Shown: one piece after another, positions 8,450 to 17,051 of the stretch
Layout of the letters: each line of letters starts with the position of its first letter
Numbering within the stretch: the stretch's first letter is position 1
Assembly (NCBI RefSeq): GCF_005930355.1
Contig: NZ_VDBO01000011.1
Span: 86,553 to 150,552, forward strand
Length of the DNA stretch: 64,000 nucleotides
From: Paenibacillus sinopodophylli
GTDB taxonomy: Bacteria > Bacillota > Bacilli > Paenibacillales > Paenibacillaceae
Reading direction: 5' to 3'
Program-made: the position numbers and the translations under genes
The notes under the pieces: model-generated
Told to the model about the DNA's origin: nothing
Databases searched by the model: none
Seen by the model: only the letters and a program-made list of their open reading frames with translations

Positions 8450-9426
8450 AGGGATTCACCGTTAACGGAAGTTTCTTCGAAGTCCTCTTGGGGGTGGAAA
8501 TAAACCTTAATCGCTTTTTGCTCTCTTAGCAGCTGCACCGCTTCATCATATTTAGTAAACGAACCATGATGGGTTTGGAGGCACTCCATGTTTAAGCCTT
8601 TGTTCGCTACCAGGTCGATTAACAAATCATGATCTCTTTGAACGAGTCCTCGATATTTGTAAGACTCCAGCTTAAAGCCTTTAAACCATAAGTGGTCGGC
8701 GTATTTCAATTCCCCTCGTAATACGCCAAAAATAACGATATGCTCCTCTACGAAGTTAAATAGATTTTGCACGGAAGGTGCTGCTCCCACACAGTCGTAG
8801 CCAAAGTCGAACTTTTCATCGGTCAAATTGCTAACTAGCATGGCTTCAGCAAGGCCAAGATCATTGATAAACTGAACACGTTCTTGGTTCAAGTCTATCC
8901 CAACAACGCGGGAAGCTCCCCATAACTTAGCCATTTGTACGGCCAGAATTCCTGCAGGCCCAAGTCCTGAAATTAATATGGTTTTCCCTTTCAGATCCCC
9001 AAGCTGCAGCATTCCAATCATGACGCATTTCAGCAGCTCGAATGAAACCGCTTGCTTATAAGTAATCGAATCGGGCAGCTTAAGCAAATCCTCTTCTCTA
9101 AAGCAAACATATTGCGCATAAGCACCTGGGGCATCTCCAATATGTTCAAGCGCTGCAACACGATCCCCCACTTTGAATTTACGGATACCGCTTCCAATTG
9201 CTTTAACTACACCCGCCATTTCATGTCCGGGAAAACCGTATGGCAAAGGATACTCGGGTTCACGCGAATAATCGAACATATTAATTCCGCCAAGCATATT
9301 CATATCCCAGCGCGGACAAGTCGAAACCATTTGAATCTCCACCAGTATTTCGAAATCTTTAACATCAGGGATTGCAGTCTCGATAATTGAATATTGCTCT
9401 TTTCCTACAATTTGCAATGCTTTCAT
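8446..9426 (-). CDS. Atypical MDR dehydrogenase, coupled to the preceding gene
   Basis: MDR protein of 326 residues. GHEMAG is retained, but the usual CGxD motif is replaced by STCPRWDMN, and the structural-zinc cysteines are missing. The Rossmann motif is SGLGPAGILAVQ, with an acidic residue after the second strand (GIDLNQ), which favours NAD. ATG 9426 has an ATGGAGC ribosome site. It is the first gene of a two-gene transcript, divergent from the AraC regulator at 9689 across a 262-bp spacer. Together with the neighbouring esterases it may belong to a glycan side-chain or sugar-oxidation route; no closer assignment is possible. Confidence 0.75.
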   Translation of the reverse strand: MKALQIVGKEQYSIIETAIPDVKDFEILVEIQMVSTCPRWDMNMLGGINMFDYSREPEYPLPYGFPGHEMAGVVKAIGSGIRKFKVGDRVAALEHIGDAPGAYAQYVCFREEDLLKLPDSITYKQAVSFELLKCVMIGMLQLGDLKGKTILISGLGPAGILAVQMAKLWGASRVVGIDLNQERVQFINDLGLAEAMLVSNLTDEKFDFGYDCVGAAPSVQNLFNFVEEHIVIFGVLRGELKYADHLWFKGFKLESYKYRGLVQRDHDLLIDLVANKGLNMECLQTHHGSFTKYDEAVQLLREQKAIKVYFHPQEDFEETSVNGESL

Positions 9427-9688
9427 ATCAAAGCTCCATTCTATAGCTGAAGTGTGAATATCATTCCACCTTCATTGTAAGAGATATATCCTTCGAAGTA
9501 TTTGTTAAATCTTACTTGGATTCACGAAAACAGCAGTTAAATTGTACTTATTCAACACCCATATAGTCTTTTAATTTATATAATATTTCACTCTTTCAGA
9601 TATATTCACTTGAAAAAGGTTTACAAGCGATTCGGATATGACTAATGTTAGGGATAAAGAGGTGTGTGGAAAAGGGAGGCGGGATGAA

Positions 9689-10552
9689 ATGAGGCTAAGA
9701 AATTATGGAAAGGTCTATCATGATTCTACTGTCACTGCTACGCCTGAATACAAAACAGGCGGCATACATCCGACCTATGAATTGCTTTTTCTTGCGTCGG
9801 GTTCTTACCAATTGCATTGGTTAGGTGAACAATACGAGGTCTCAACGTCATCATTATTTATTTTAACGCCCAATACCCCGCATGATTTAATCATCCACTC
9901 CAAAAATGCTGTTTTTTGGTATATCGAATTAACGGGCATTGAGGAGGAGCCTTATCTCTCGAAATTGCAAAATATTTTATTATGGAATAGGCTGCAATCC
10001 GGATTAGATCCCCATTTCACTTCGTCCCCTCTCATGCAGCTATGTTTGAGCGAAGTCAGCCAAATGCTGGACATGAAGCTTCACGATCAACCCTATGGCG
10101 AACAATTACTGCTGCTAAACGTGCAAAAAATTTTACTTCTGGTTAAGGGTACGCTCGAGTTGTACGGAAAAGATAGGAAGCTGAGTAACAGCAGCACGGT
10201 ACTCTCATCAGGTTATTCTTTAAGCAAAGAAGTAATCAAAGCGTTAGCAGGTTACATGGAATCCACCTATAAAAGCAAAATTACATTACATGATTTAACG
10301 CGTATTAGTAATTTTCAAGCTACCTACTTAATTAAAAGATTCAAAGAGGAAACGGGATTTACTCCGATTGATTACTTATTGGAGCTGCGCATGGAGGCAG
10401 CGAAAACGTACTTATCCACTACGGAGATGCCGATTCAAAAGGTGGCTGAGGAAACAGGGTATCCCAATATCCATCATTTTAGTGGAGAATTCAAACGGAA
10501 AACAGGTCTAAGCCCAACGAACTGGCGAAAGCAGAAATCAGCATCGGAATAG
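9689..10552 (+). CDS. AraC-family transcriptional regulator
   Basis: A cupin-like sensing domain (residues ~10-150, LTPNTPHDLIIH) precedes two AraC helix-turn-helix units (~185-285: LHDLTRISNFQATYLIKRFK and VAEETGYPNIHHFSGEFKR, ending GLSPTNWRK). The frame opens at 9638, but ATG 9689 has GGGAGG nine bases upstream and is preferred, giving 287 residues. It is divergent from the two zinc-less dehydrogenases and upstream of two esterases, so it is the plausible activator of one or both sets in response to a sugar. Confidence 0.85.
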   Translation: MRLRNYGKVYHDSTVTATPEYKTGGIHPTYELLFLASGSYQLHWLGEQYEVSTSSLFILTPNTPHDLIIHSKNAVFWYIELTGIEEEPYLSKLQNILLWNRLQSGLDPHFTSSPLMQLCLSEVSQMLDMKLHDQPYGEQLLLLNVQKILLLVKGTLELYGKDRKLSNSSTVLSSGYSLSKEVIKALAGYMESTYKSKITLHDLTRISNFQATYLIKRFKEETGFTPIDYLLELRMEAAKTYLSTTEMPIQKVAEETGYPNIHHFSGEFKRKTGLSPTNWRKQKSASE

Positions 10553-10636
10553 CTAATATTCTGTAAATACTTCCCTAGCCTATTAAGGTAGACTGATCTT
10601 GATTTACGATCAGATAACTAAGGGAGAATGCCATTT

Positions 10637-11347
10637 ATGAGTAAAGATGAATTCCCACGTCTTCATCAACGGCTGCAGGAGAAGTCCGAGAATCCAGGAG
10701 CAAGAACGGTGATCTATGTTGCCATTGGGGACAGTGTGACCCAAGGCTGCCTAGGCCCGAATGAGATTGAGCATGAACAAGTCTATCATGAGCTTCTGCG
10801 TCGTCGAGTAGAGAAACATTATCCCGAGGCTAATTTTAATGTCATTAATTCAGGAGTCGGCGGGAATACGGCGGAGCAGTCCAGATCACGCTGGGAGCGT
10901 GATGTCCTTCTCTACAAGCCGGACTTAGTAACGATTTGCTTTGGTCTCAACGATTGTCATGAGGGCGAAGCAGGAATAGAAACGTATATAACGGCTATTG
11001 GGGATCTCGTTACTCGGATACGGATAGAGACAGAAGCAGAAATACTTATCTTATCCACGATTATGATGCTAAAAACCGATAATCCAAACGTTCCAGATCT
11101 TTATAAAGCAATGGTTCCTGATTTTATCCGCGTATATGAAGAGGGTACCTTATTGAAATATAACCAGGCGCTTCGCAGCTATGCTGCTGATTATGCTGTA
11201 CCTTTGCTTGATGTATATGCGATCTGGGAGCAGATGGAGCAAGCGGGCGTTGATATTCATACCCGTTTATCGAATGGAATCAATCATCCGGATATTGCTT
11301 TCCATCAACAGTTGTCTATAGAGCTTGAAGCTAGGCTGCTGGAGTAA
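10637..11347 (+). CDS. SGNH/GDSL-type esterase
   Basis: Hydrolase of the SGNH superfamily, typical of carbohydrate deacetylases. Block I is AIGDSVTQG (nucleophile Ser), block II GVGGNTAEQ (oxyanion Gly), block III CFGLND (Asn), and the C-terminal catalytic Asp-His pair lies in NHPDIAFHQ. There is no signal peptide, so it acts in the cytoplasm on imported acetylated sugars, or on an intracellular ester. ATG 10628 is only 2 nt from the AAGGGAG site; ATG 10637 has better spacing. A CTGATC...GATCAG inverted repeat at 10593-10613 lies just upstream and may be an operator. Confidence 0.85.
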   Translation: MSKDEFPRLHQRLQEKSENPGARTVIYVAIGDSVTQGCLGPNEIEHEQVYHELLRRRVEKHYPEANFNVINSGVGGNTAEQSRSRWERDVLLYKPDLVTICFGLNDCHEGEAGIETYITAIGDLVTRIRIETEAEILILSTIMMLKTDNPNVPDLYKAMVPDFIRVYEEGTLLKYNQALRSYAADYAVPLLDVYAIWEQMEQAGVDIHTRLSNGINHPDIAFHQQLSIELEARLLE

Positions 11348-11393
11348 CCAATCGCGTGATCTATTGCTTTATTAAAAGGAGCTGGGTATACAA

Positions 11394-12794
11394 ATGGCGC
11401 AAATAGGCGTGATCATTCAGCAAGGTCCACAGCATTGGGCGATTATTCAGCAGGAAAAAGGCTTTGGAAGCATAGCTATATCCGGAGTTTGGGCAGGTAT
11501 GATCGATCGCGTAATCAATCACGCTCAGGTAATGGCTCGAATCGTTAACGAAGCAGATGGTAGAATAGTTGTCCCTTGGCGGCCCTGTATGATGCAAGAG
11601 GGGCAGGCTTGGGAGATAACCTTGGATGAGATTCCAGCAGGTGGATTATATCGACTTGAAACCTGTCTGCAAATCGATAACCATCCGGCTTTGGAATGGG
11701 CTGCTCGAGGGGATATGATTCACCATATCGGAGTGGGAGATATCTGGGTCATAGCTGGGCAAAGCAATGCTGCTGGCTATGGCAAAGGTCCTATTCAAGA
11801 TGCGCCGCAGCTCGGCGTTCATTTGCAGCGACATAACGGGATATGGGACTTGGCATCCCATCCTTTTAACGAATCTACAGCTTCCATTCACTATGAGAAT
11901 AGAGAATTTGCTAATCCAGGCCATTCCCCGTTTCTAGCATTTGGTAAAATGATTCAGGATAAAACGAGTCTACCCATTGGATTCCTGCAAACCGCATTTG
12001 GCGGATCACCTTTAAAGGCTTGGAATCCAGATGAAGATGGTTTCTTATACCGCCATATGATGAAAATCATTGCATCCACAGGGGGCAAAGTTCGCGGTGT
12101 TTTGTGGTATCAGGGCTGTTCGGATTGCAATCCTGAGGAATCCTCCAGCTACTCGGTACGGTTCGAGCAGTTGGTTCAACATATTCGTCGAGATCTGAAC
12201 GCTTTGGATTTGCCCATATTAACGGTTCAGCTTAATCGTTGCACGGATGCAGCGACCATTGAAGGTGATCAATCATGGGGAAGAGTGAGGGAAGGCCAGA
12301 GACAAGCTGCTCTCACCATCCCTGAAGTGTATACAGTCCCTGCCTTGGATTGTCCATTGTCAGATAACATACATAACAGCCCTGCTGGGAACATGATCAT
12401 TGGTGAGAGATTGGCTAAGGTTGCATTAGCTCATATCTATAAGAATGCAAGTGTATCTGCAGCCGCCCCAAATCTATCCTCCGCTGTTTGGCTGCATGAA
12501 GATAAGATTGCTAGTATTTGCTTGAGGTTTGCCGATGTGTCTGGTTATCTTATAGCCATTGACCCGGCAGATAAAGTGTTCACAGTTGAAGACGCAAACG
12601 GAGAAATGGCATGTACCCAGTGGGAAGTAACGGCTCGCAATGAGATTACGCTGCGTTTATCTAGAGCTCCCGAGGGTGATACATTTGTTCATGGTGCATA
12701 TGAGATGAATCCTTCCAGTCATTTGCCGTTGGATACGGGTACTTATATGCCGATGCTTGCCTTTTATAAACAGCAAGTAAGGTTCGTTGAGTAA
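11394..12794 (+). CDS. Sialate O-acetylesterase-like carbohydrate esterase (SASA domain)
   Basis: The 466-residue protein carries the SASA/DUF303 SGNH-type core: WVIAGQSNAAGYG (nucleophile Ser near residue ~125), GFLQTAFGGSPLKAW (oxyanion region), VLWYQGCSDCN (the family's WYQGE-type block with Cys in place of Glu) and DNIHNSPAGN (catalytic His). A beta-sandwich covers the C-terminal ~110 residues. No signal peptide is seen. It follows the GDSL esterase by 46 bp with an AAAGGAG site, so the two are co-transcribed up to the terminator at 12833. It likely removes acetyl groups from pectic or hemicellulosic oligosaccharides, consistent with the nearby rhamnosidase. Confidence 0.85.
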   Translation: MAQIGVIIQQGPQHWAIIQQEKGFGSIAISGVWAGMIDRVINHAQVMARIVNEADGRIVVPWRPCMMQEGQAWEITLDEIPAGGLYRLETCLQIDNHPALEWAARGDMIHHIGVGDIWVIAGQSNAAGYGKGPIQDAPQLGVHLQRHNGIWDLASHPFNESTASIHYENREFANPGHSPFLAFGKMIQDKTSLPIGFLQTAFGGSPLKAWNPDEDGFLYRHMMKIIASTGGKVRGVLWYQGCSDCNPEESSSYSVRFEQLVQHIRRDLNALDLPILTVQLNRCTDAATIEGDQSWGRVREGQRQAALTIPEVYTVPALDCPLSDNIHNSPAGNMIIGERLAKVALAHIYKNASVSAAAPNLSSAVWLHEDKIASICLRFADVSGYLIAIDPADKVFTVEDANGEMACTQWEVTARNEITLRLSRAPEGDTFVHGAYEMNPSSHLPLDTGTYMPMLAFYKQQVRFVE

Positions 12795-12832
12795 TCACAA
12801 TTCATTGCAAATAAATATATTTACAAAACTCG

Positions 12833-12866
12833 AAAAGCCCGTCAGGACAAATGTCTGACGGGCTTT
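12833..12866 (+). terminator. Rho-independent terminator after the esterase pair
   Basis: AAAGCCCGTCAG pairs with CTGACGGGCTTT around a short loop. It ends the esterase transcript. Confidence 0.92.
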
Positions 12867-12976
12867 AAGCAATTGACGAGTTATGCACAAGTCTAATGTG
12901 TGAGTCAAACACAATCTTCCAGATTTCGTTCTGGAAGCCTTCATGTCAGTCTGTAAATTTTTAAGTGGACGAAAAT

Positions 12977-13010
12977 GTTTGTTTATTATAATATTATGTT
13001 TAAAACGAAC
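12977..13010 (+). promoter_or_regulatory. Promoter -10 inside an inverted repeat (candidate DeoR operator)
   Basis: A perfect TATAAT (12987-12992) lies between GTTTGTTTA (12977-12985) and TAAAACGAAC (13001-13010), an imperfect inverted repeat. The -35 is weak. The operon's own DeoR-type regulator is the natural candidate to bind. This is inferred from position and symmetry. Confidence 0.45.
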
Positions 13011-13048
13011 AAGTTACAAAAAGGAAGCATAAGAGGAGATGTTGTGGA

Positions 13049-13891
13049 ATGTCTACCAAAGTTAGATTAAATCGAATGTTCAGCGCTCAAGGGAAATGTT
13101 TTGATGTTGCCATAGACCACGGATTTTTTAATGAGTTTTCTTTTCTTTCTGGTATCGAGAATATGAAAGACGCAGTAGAAACAGTCGTTCAAGCGGGGCC
13201 GGATTGTATTCAGCTGAGTCCGGGGCAGGCGAGGCATTTGCAGGAAATTCCGGGCAAGCAGAAGCCGGGACTTGTGCTCAGGACGGATGCGGCCAACATT
13301 TATGGAAACGTGCTTCCGCGATTCCTGTTCAGCGAACTGATTGATCGCGCGATTGAGCAAGCTGTACGTCTTGATGCCGTCGCGGTGTGCGTGAATCTGC
13401 TTCTGCTCCCGGGTCAGCCTGAGCTGCACCATCAGTGCGTGCGCAATATTACGCTGCTGAAGACGGAATGTGAGAAATACGGAATGCCTCTGATGGTAGA
13501 GCCGCTTGTCATGCTGTCGAATGAAGAGAAAGGCGGCTATATGGTGGACGGAGACCTTCACAAAATTATGCCGCTTGTCCGTCAAGGCGTAGAGCTCGGT
13601 GCGGATGTCATTAAGGCGGACCCTTGCGATGACGTGACGGAATATCATCGTGTAATCGAAGTAGCCTCCGGTATCCCGGTACTAGTTCGGGGCGGCGGAC
13701 GCGCGAGCGACGAGGAAATCGTTGGCCGTACGGTCGAACTGATGAAGCAAGGAGCCGCCGGAATCGTATACGGCCGTAACGTCGTTCAGCATCCGAGCCC
13801 TGCGGGCATGACATCCGCTCTGATGAGCGTTGTGCATAATGGAGCGACAGCCGAGCAAGCGCTGGCTATTCTGAAGGGAGAGCAAAACTAA
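13049..13891 (+). CDS. Class I aldolase of the DeoC/LacD/FbaB (DhnA) superfamily
   Basis: Schiff-base aldolase cleaving a phosphorylated ketose to a triose phosphate and an aldehyde. Early DVAIDHGFF contains the family Asp-His pair. LGADVIKADPCDD holds the probable Schiff-base Lys, PVLVRGGGRASDEE is the phosphate-binding strand, and GIVYGRNVVQHPSP the last one. The 280 residues fit FbaB/LsrF-like proteins. It is first in a five-gene operon (aldolase, Gfo/Idh dehydrogenase, PfkB kinase, lyxose-isomerase-like cupin, DeoR), so it is probably the cleavage step for whatever the kinase phosphorylates. Its stop overlaps the next start by one base. Confidence 0.85.
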   Translation: MSTKVRLNRMFSAQGKCFDVAIDHGFFNEFSFLSGIENMKDAVETVVQAGPDCIQLSPGQARHLQEIPGKQKPGLVLRTDAANIYGNVLPRFLFSELIDRAIEQAVRLDAVAVCVNLLLLPGQPELHHQCVRNITLLKTECEKYGMPLMVEPLVMLSNEEKGGYMVDGDLHKIMPLVRQGVELGADVIKADPCDDVTEYHRVIEVASGIPVLVRGGGRASDEEIVGRTVELMKQGAAGIVYGRNVVQHPSPAGMTSALMSVVHNGATAEQALAILKGEQN

Positions 13892-15057
13892 TGACTAGAA
13901 AAATCATCTCGTTTGGCGTCATTGGCTGCGGCCTAATGGGCAAGGAGTTTGCAAGCGCGGCGGCGCGTTGGTGCCATCTAACGGATGTAGGCTTCGAACC
14001 GCATATCGTCGCCGTTTGCGATGCCAATCCAGCTGCGACCCAGTGGTTTCAAGATCATTTGCCCAGCGTAAGGAATGCGTACACGGATTATAAGGAACTG
14101 CTTGCGGATCCTTCCGTAGAAGCGATTTATTGTGCGGTTCCGCATAATCTGCATGAGCAAATTTATATCGACATTATTCGCGCAGGCAAGCATTTGCTGG
14201 GGGAAAAGCCATTCGGAATAGATCGCAAAGCAAATGCCGCGATTATGGCTGCGATTAAGGAAAACCCTGAAGTGGTCGTACGCAGTTCTTCCGAATTTCC
14301 GTTTTTCCCTGGAGCACAGCAAATGGTACAGTGGGTGAACGAAGGGAGATTCGGGAAAATCATTGAAGTCGAAGCGGGCTTCTGGCATTCCAGCGACCTG
14401 GACCCGACCAAAGCGATCAATTGGAAAAGAAGGATTGCAACAAATGGCGAATATGGCTGCATGGGCGATCTTGGCCTACATGTGCTTCATCTGCCGCTTC
14501 GGTTTGGCTGGAAGCCTGCGAACGTTCGGGCTCTGCTATCCAAAATCGTTGAGGAACGACCGGACGGAAAAGGCGGAACCGCGCCTTGCGAGACGTGGGA
14601 CAACGCGATTCTCGCTTGCGATGTCAAGACAGACGATCAAAAATTCCCAATGGTTCTTTCCACGAAGCGTATTGCACCGGGACATGCCAACACATGGTTT
14701 ATTCGTATCCAAGGTACGAGAATGTCAGCGGAGTATTCCACAAAAAATCCAAAACAGCTGTCCTCTCTTACGTATGAACCGGGCGGGCAGCAGGCTTGGC
14801 ATGTCGTCGATGTGCCTTACAAATCCACTTACAGCACGATTACCGGCGGCATCTTCGAGTTCGGATTTTCAGATTCCATCCTGCAAATGTGGGCGGCGTT
14901 CTGCGATGAGATTGTGAACGGCCTTGAAGGCATGAGCCAGCCGTTTACATGCGCATTGCCAGAAGAAGCTGCCAGCAGCCATTACCTGTTCAGTGCAGCA
15001 CTGGAATCCGAGAAATCAGGCGGAACAGTGGTCATAGACTGGGAGGGCTTGGCGTGA
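13891..15057 (+). CDS. Gfo/Idh/MocA-family sugar dehydrogenase
   Basis: NAD(P)-dependent oxidoreductase acting on sugars or inositols. The N-terminal Rossmann fold begins GVIGCGLMGKEFAS. The diagnostic GEKPFG (residues ~110-115) carries the catalytic Lys, and the alpha/beta substrate domain follows with GDLGLHVLHLP. Length 388 is normal. It starts at the ATG overlapping the aldolase stop codon and ends overlapping the kinase GTG, so all three should be made in fixed ratio. It may oxidise or reduce the sugar before isomerisation, or reduce the aldehyde released by the aldolase. Confidence 0.85.
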   Translation: MTRKIISFGVIGCGLMGKEFASAAARWCHLTDVGFEPHIVAVCDANPAATQWFQDHLPSVRNAYTDYKELLADPSVEAIYCAVPHNLHEQIYIDIIRAGKHLLGEKPFGIDRKANAAIMAAIKENPEVVVRSSSEFPFFPGAQQMVQWVNEGRFGKIIEVEAGFWHSSDLDPTKAINWKRRIATNGEYGCMGDLGLHVLHLPLRFGWKPANVRALLSKIVEERPDGKGGTAPCETWDNAILACDVKTDDQKFPMVLSTKRIAPGHANTWFIRIQGTRMSAEYSTKNPKQLSSLTYEPGGQQAWHVVDVPYKSTYSTITGGIFEFGFSDSILQMWAAFCDEIVNGLEGMSQPFTCALPEEAASSHYLFSAALESEKSGGTVVIDWEGLA

Positions 15058-16268
15058 GCGGCCGGGATGGTGCCAATCCGGAGATTATCGTAGCGGGCCA
15101 TATTTGTCTGGATGTTATTCCATCTATGAATGGCATGAGTCATGGACAAGGCATAGGAGAGATACTCGCTCCAGGCAAGCTGATTGACATCGGTCAGGTT
15201 CATTTGTCTACGGGCGGGACGGTTTCCAATACAGGGCTGGCCTTGCATCGGCTTGGCCTGCCTGTCAAGCTGATGGGCAAGATCGGCAATGATCTGTTCG
15301 GTGATGCTATAGTAAAAATTCTCAAGGACTACGGAGAATCTCTTGCCGACGGGATGATTATCGCCGGGGGAGAGCACAGCTCCTATTCTCTTGTAATCAG
15401 CCCGCCGGGAGTTGATCGGATTTTCCTTCATTGCACCGGAGCCAATGATACTTTTACGGCAGAGGATGTGCCAAGCGATTCCCTGCCGGGAGCGAGGCTA
15501 TTCCATTTTGGCTATCCCCCGCTCATGCGCAGGATGTATCAGCAGGAGGGAGTCGAGCTGGAGCGCATGCTGTCTAAAGTCAAGGATGCAGGATTGACCG
15601 TTTCGCTGGATATGGCGCGGCCGGAGCCTGACTCGCCTGCCGGGCAAGCGGATTGGTTGAAAATTCTTGTGCGCGTATTGCCGCTTGTGGATGTGTTTCT
15701 TCCGAGCTTTGAAGAAATCCTGTACATGCTTCGGCCCGAGAAGTATCGAGAGCTATGCGAGCTTTATGGAACGACTGAGCTTCTGGCTTGGGCTGACGGA
15801 ATGCTGCTGAACTCGTTATCTGGCCAACTATTGGGTATGGGAGCGGCAATCGTCGGGCTAAAGCTCGGCGAGCATGGACTTTATTTGCGGACGACCGCGA
15901 GCGCTGAACGTCTCCGAGGAATGGGGCAATGCGCCCCGAATGCCGAACGGTTGGAGAACTGGAGGGAACGGGAATTGCTTGCACCGTGTTACGAAGTTGA
16001 GTCAGTGGGTACAACAGGAGCGGGAGACTGCACAATCGCTGGTTTTCTTGCCGGGCTTGCCAAGGGGCTGACGATGGAGGAAATGGCACTGGGTGCGGTT
16101 GGTACTGGTGCTTGCAATGTAGAGCAGGCTGATGCGGTTAGCGGTATTCCGAGCTGGGGAGATGTGCAGGGGCGAATCGCTGCGGGCTGGCAGCAACGTG
16201 ATACTGTTCTGGCACTGCCAGACTGGTCCCATCGTCCAGGGTCCGGCATATGGGAACGGGATACATAA
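15054..16268 (+). CDS. PfkB-family carbohydrate kinase
   Basis: ATP-dependent sugar kinase. The N-terminal GHICLDVIPS strand, the STGGTVSNTGLALHRLG signature 1 and GKIGNDLFGDAI are followed by the C-terminal signature VGTTGAGDCTIAGF with the catalytic Asp. I chose GTG 15054, which overlaps the upstream TGA and has GGGAGGG at 15041-15047; the frame itself opens at 14949 inside the dehydrogenase. The resulting 404 residues are longer than the usual ~310, with extra sequence between residue ~210 and the C-terminal signature. With an isomerase and a class I aldolase in the operon, it probably phosphorylates a ketose that is then cleaved. Confidence 0.87.
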   Translation: MSGRDGANPEIIVAGHICLDVIPSMNGMSHGQGIGEILAPGKLIDIGQVHLSTGGTVSNTGLALHRLGLPVKLMGKIGNDLFGDAIVKILKDYGESLADGMIIAGGEHSSYSLVISPPGVDRIFLHCTGANDTFTAEDVPSDSLPGARLFHFGYPPLMRRMYQQEGVELERMLSKVKDAGLTVSLDMARPEPDSPAGQADWLKILVRVLPLVDVFLPSFEEILYMLRPEKYRELCELYGTTELLAWADGMLLNSLSGQLLGMGAAIVGLKLGEHGLYLRTTASAERLRGMGQCAPNAERLENWRERELLAPCYEVESVGTTGAGDCTIAGFLAGLAKGLTMEEMALGAVGTGACNVEQADAVSGIPSWGDVQGRIAAGWQQRDTVLALPDWSHRPGSGIWERDT

Positions 16269-16302
16269 CGATCGAAGAAAAAGAAGAAGCGGGGGGAAGG
16301 AC

Positions 16303-16866
16303 ATGTCGCTGACAAGAAGCGAAGTGAGGCAGGCTCAGGCGCGTGCGTCTGTAATGATTGCGGGAGCCGGCATTGTGTTGAGTGACGAGGAAAAGGCGAT
16401 TATTGAGGTCGCCGGCTTTGGTCTGGGCAATCTTAATAAGCAAGGTCTTGAGCTGATTACTTATATTAATACGGATCGCTATTGTGCCAAGGATCTTGTC
16501 CTGTTTCCTGGACAAACATGCCCGGAGCATCGGCATCCGTCCGTGGATGGCATGCCTGGCAAGATGGAGACTTTCCGCTGCCGCTGGGGCAGCGTGCTGC
16601 TGTACGTTGAAGGTGAACCTACTCCCGACATTCAAGCGGTTGTGCCGTCCGAAAGCGAGTCATCCTATACCGTATTTCATGAGATTATTCTTCTGCCCGG
16701 CGAGCAATATAGCATCCCGCCGAACACGAATCATTGGTTCCAGGGTGGTCCGGAAGGCGCGGTCGTATCGGAATTTTCAAGTACAAGCCGGGATGAACTG
16801 GACATTTTCACAGATCCGCTGATTGTCAGAAAACCGATCGTCATAGAAGATGAATCGTTCGGGTGA
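16303..16866 (+). CDS. D-lyxose ketol-isomerase family cupin
   Basis: Interconverts an aldose and a ketose (lyxose/xylulose, also mannose/fructose in this family) with a cupin-bound divalent metal. Metal ligands can be seen: the two His of CPEHRHPS, the Glu of GKMETFRCRWG, and the His of PPNTNHWFQGG. The frame opens at 16132, but ATG 16303, directly after GGGGGGAAGG, is clearly the start and gives 187 residues, normal for the family. It is the fourth gene of the aldolase/kinase operon, 34 bp after the kinase. Members differ in sugar preference, so the operon's substrate cannot be fixed from this gene. Confidence 0.88.
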   Translation: MSLTRSEVRQAQARASVMIAGAGIVLSDEEKAIIEVAGFGLGNLNKQGLELITYINTDRYCAKDLVLFPGQTCPEHRHPSVDGMPGKMETFRCRWGSVLLYVEGEPTPDIQAVVPSESESSYTVFHEIILLPGEQYSIPPNTNHWFQGGPEGAVVSEFSSTSRDELDIFTDPLIVRKPIVIEDESFG

Positions 16867-17051
16867 AAGGCAGGCAGTGGCTAGGTGCTGCTATATGGGA
16901 ATAACAGGACGCAAAGTTCAACAGAGCTGCGAGGGACTGCCCGTGCCCCAGCTGAAAGAGTCAATTTCTTACCGGCTGGAGTTGAATGTTCCTACATGAG
17001 CATGGATAATAGAGGCATACCGGAAATTAAGGTTATCGGAGGCCAGTAGTT

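Noticed and set aside
13067..13648. 193-codon minus-strand frame inside the aldolase gene
   Set aside because: Antisense shadow of a gene with clear aldolase motifs; basic, low-complexity translation and no ribosome site.
16867..17051. Possible small RNA or riboswitch between the cupin isomerase and DeoR genes
   Set aside because: Only weak, scattered inverted repeats are visible (GCAGT/ACTGC-type) and no known aptamer core or terminator was found.
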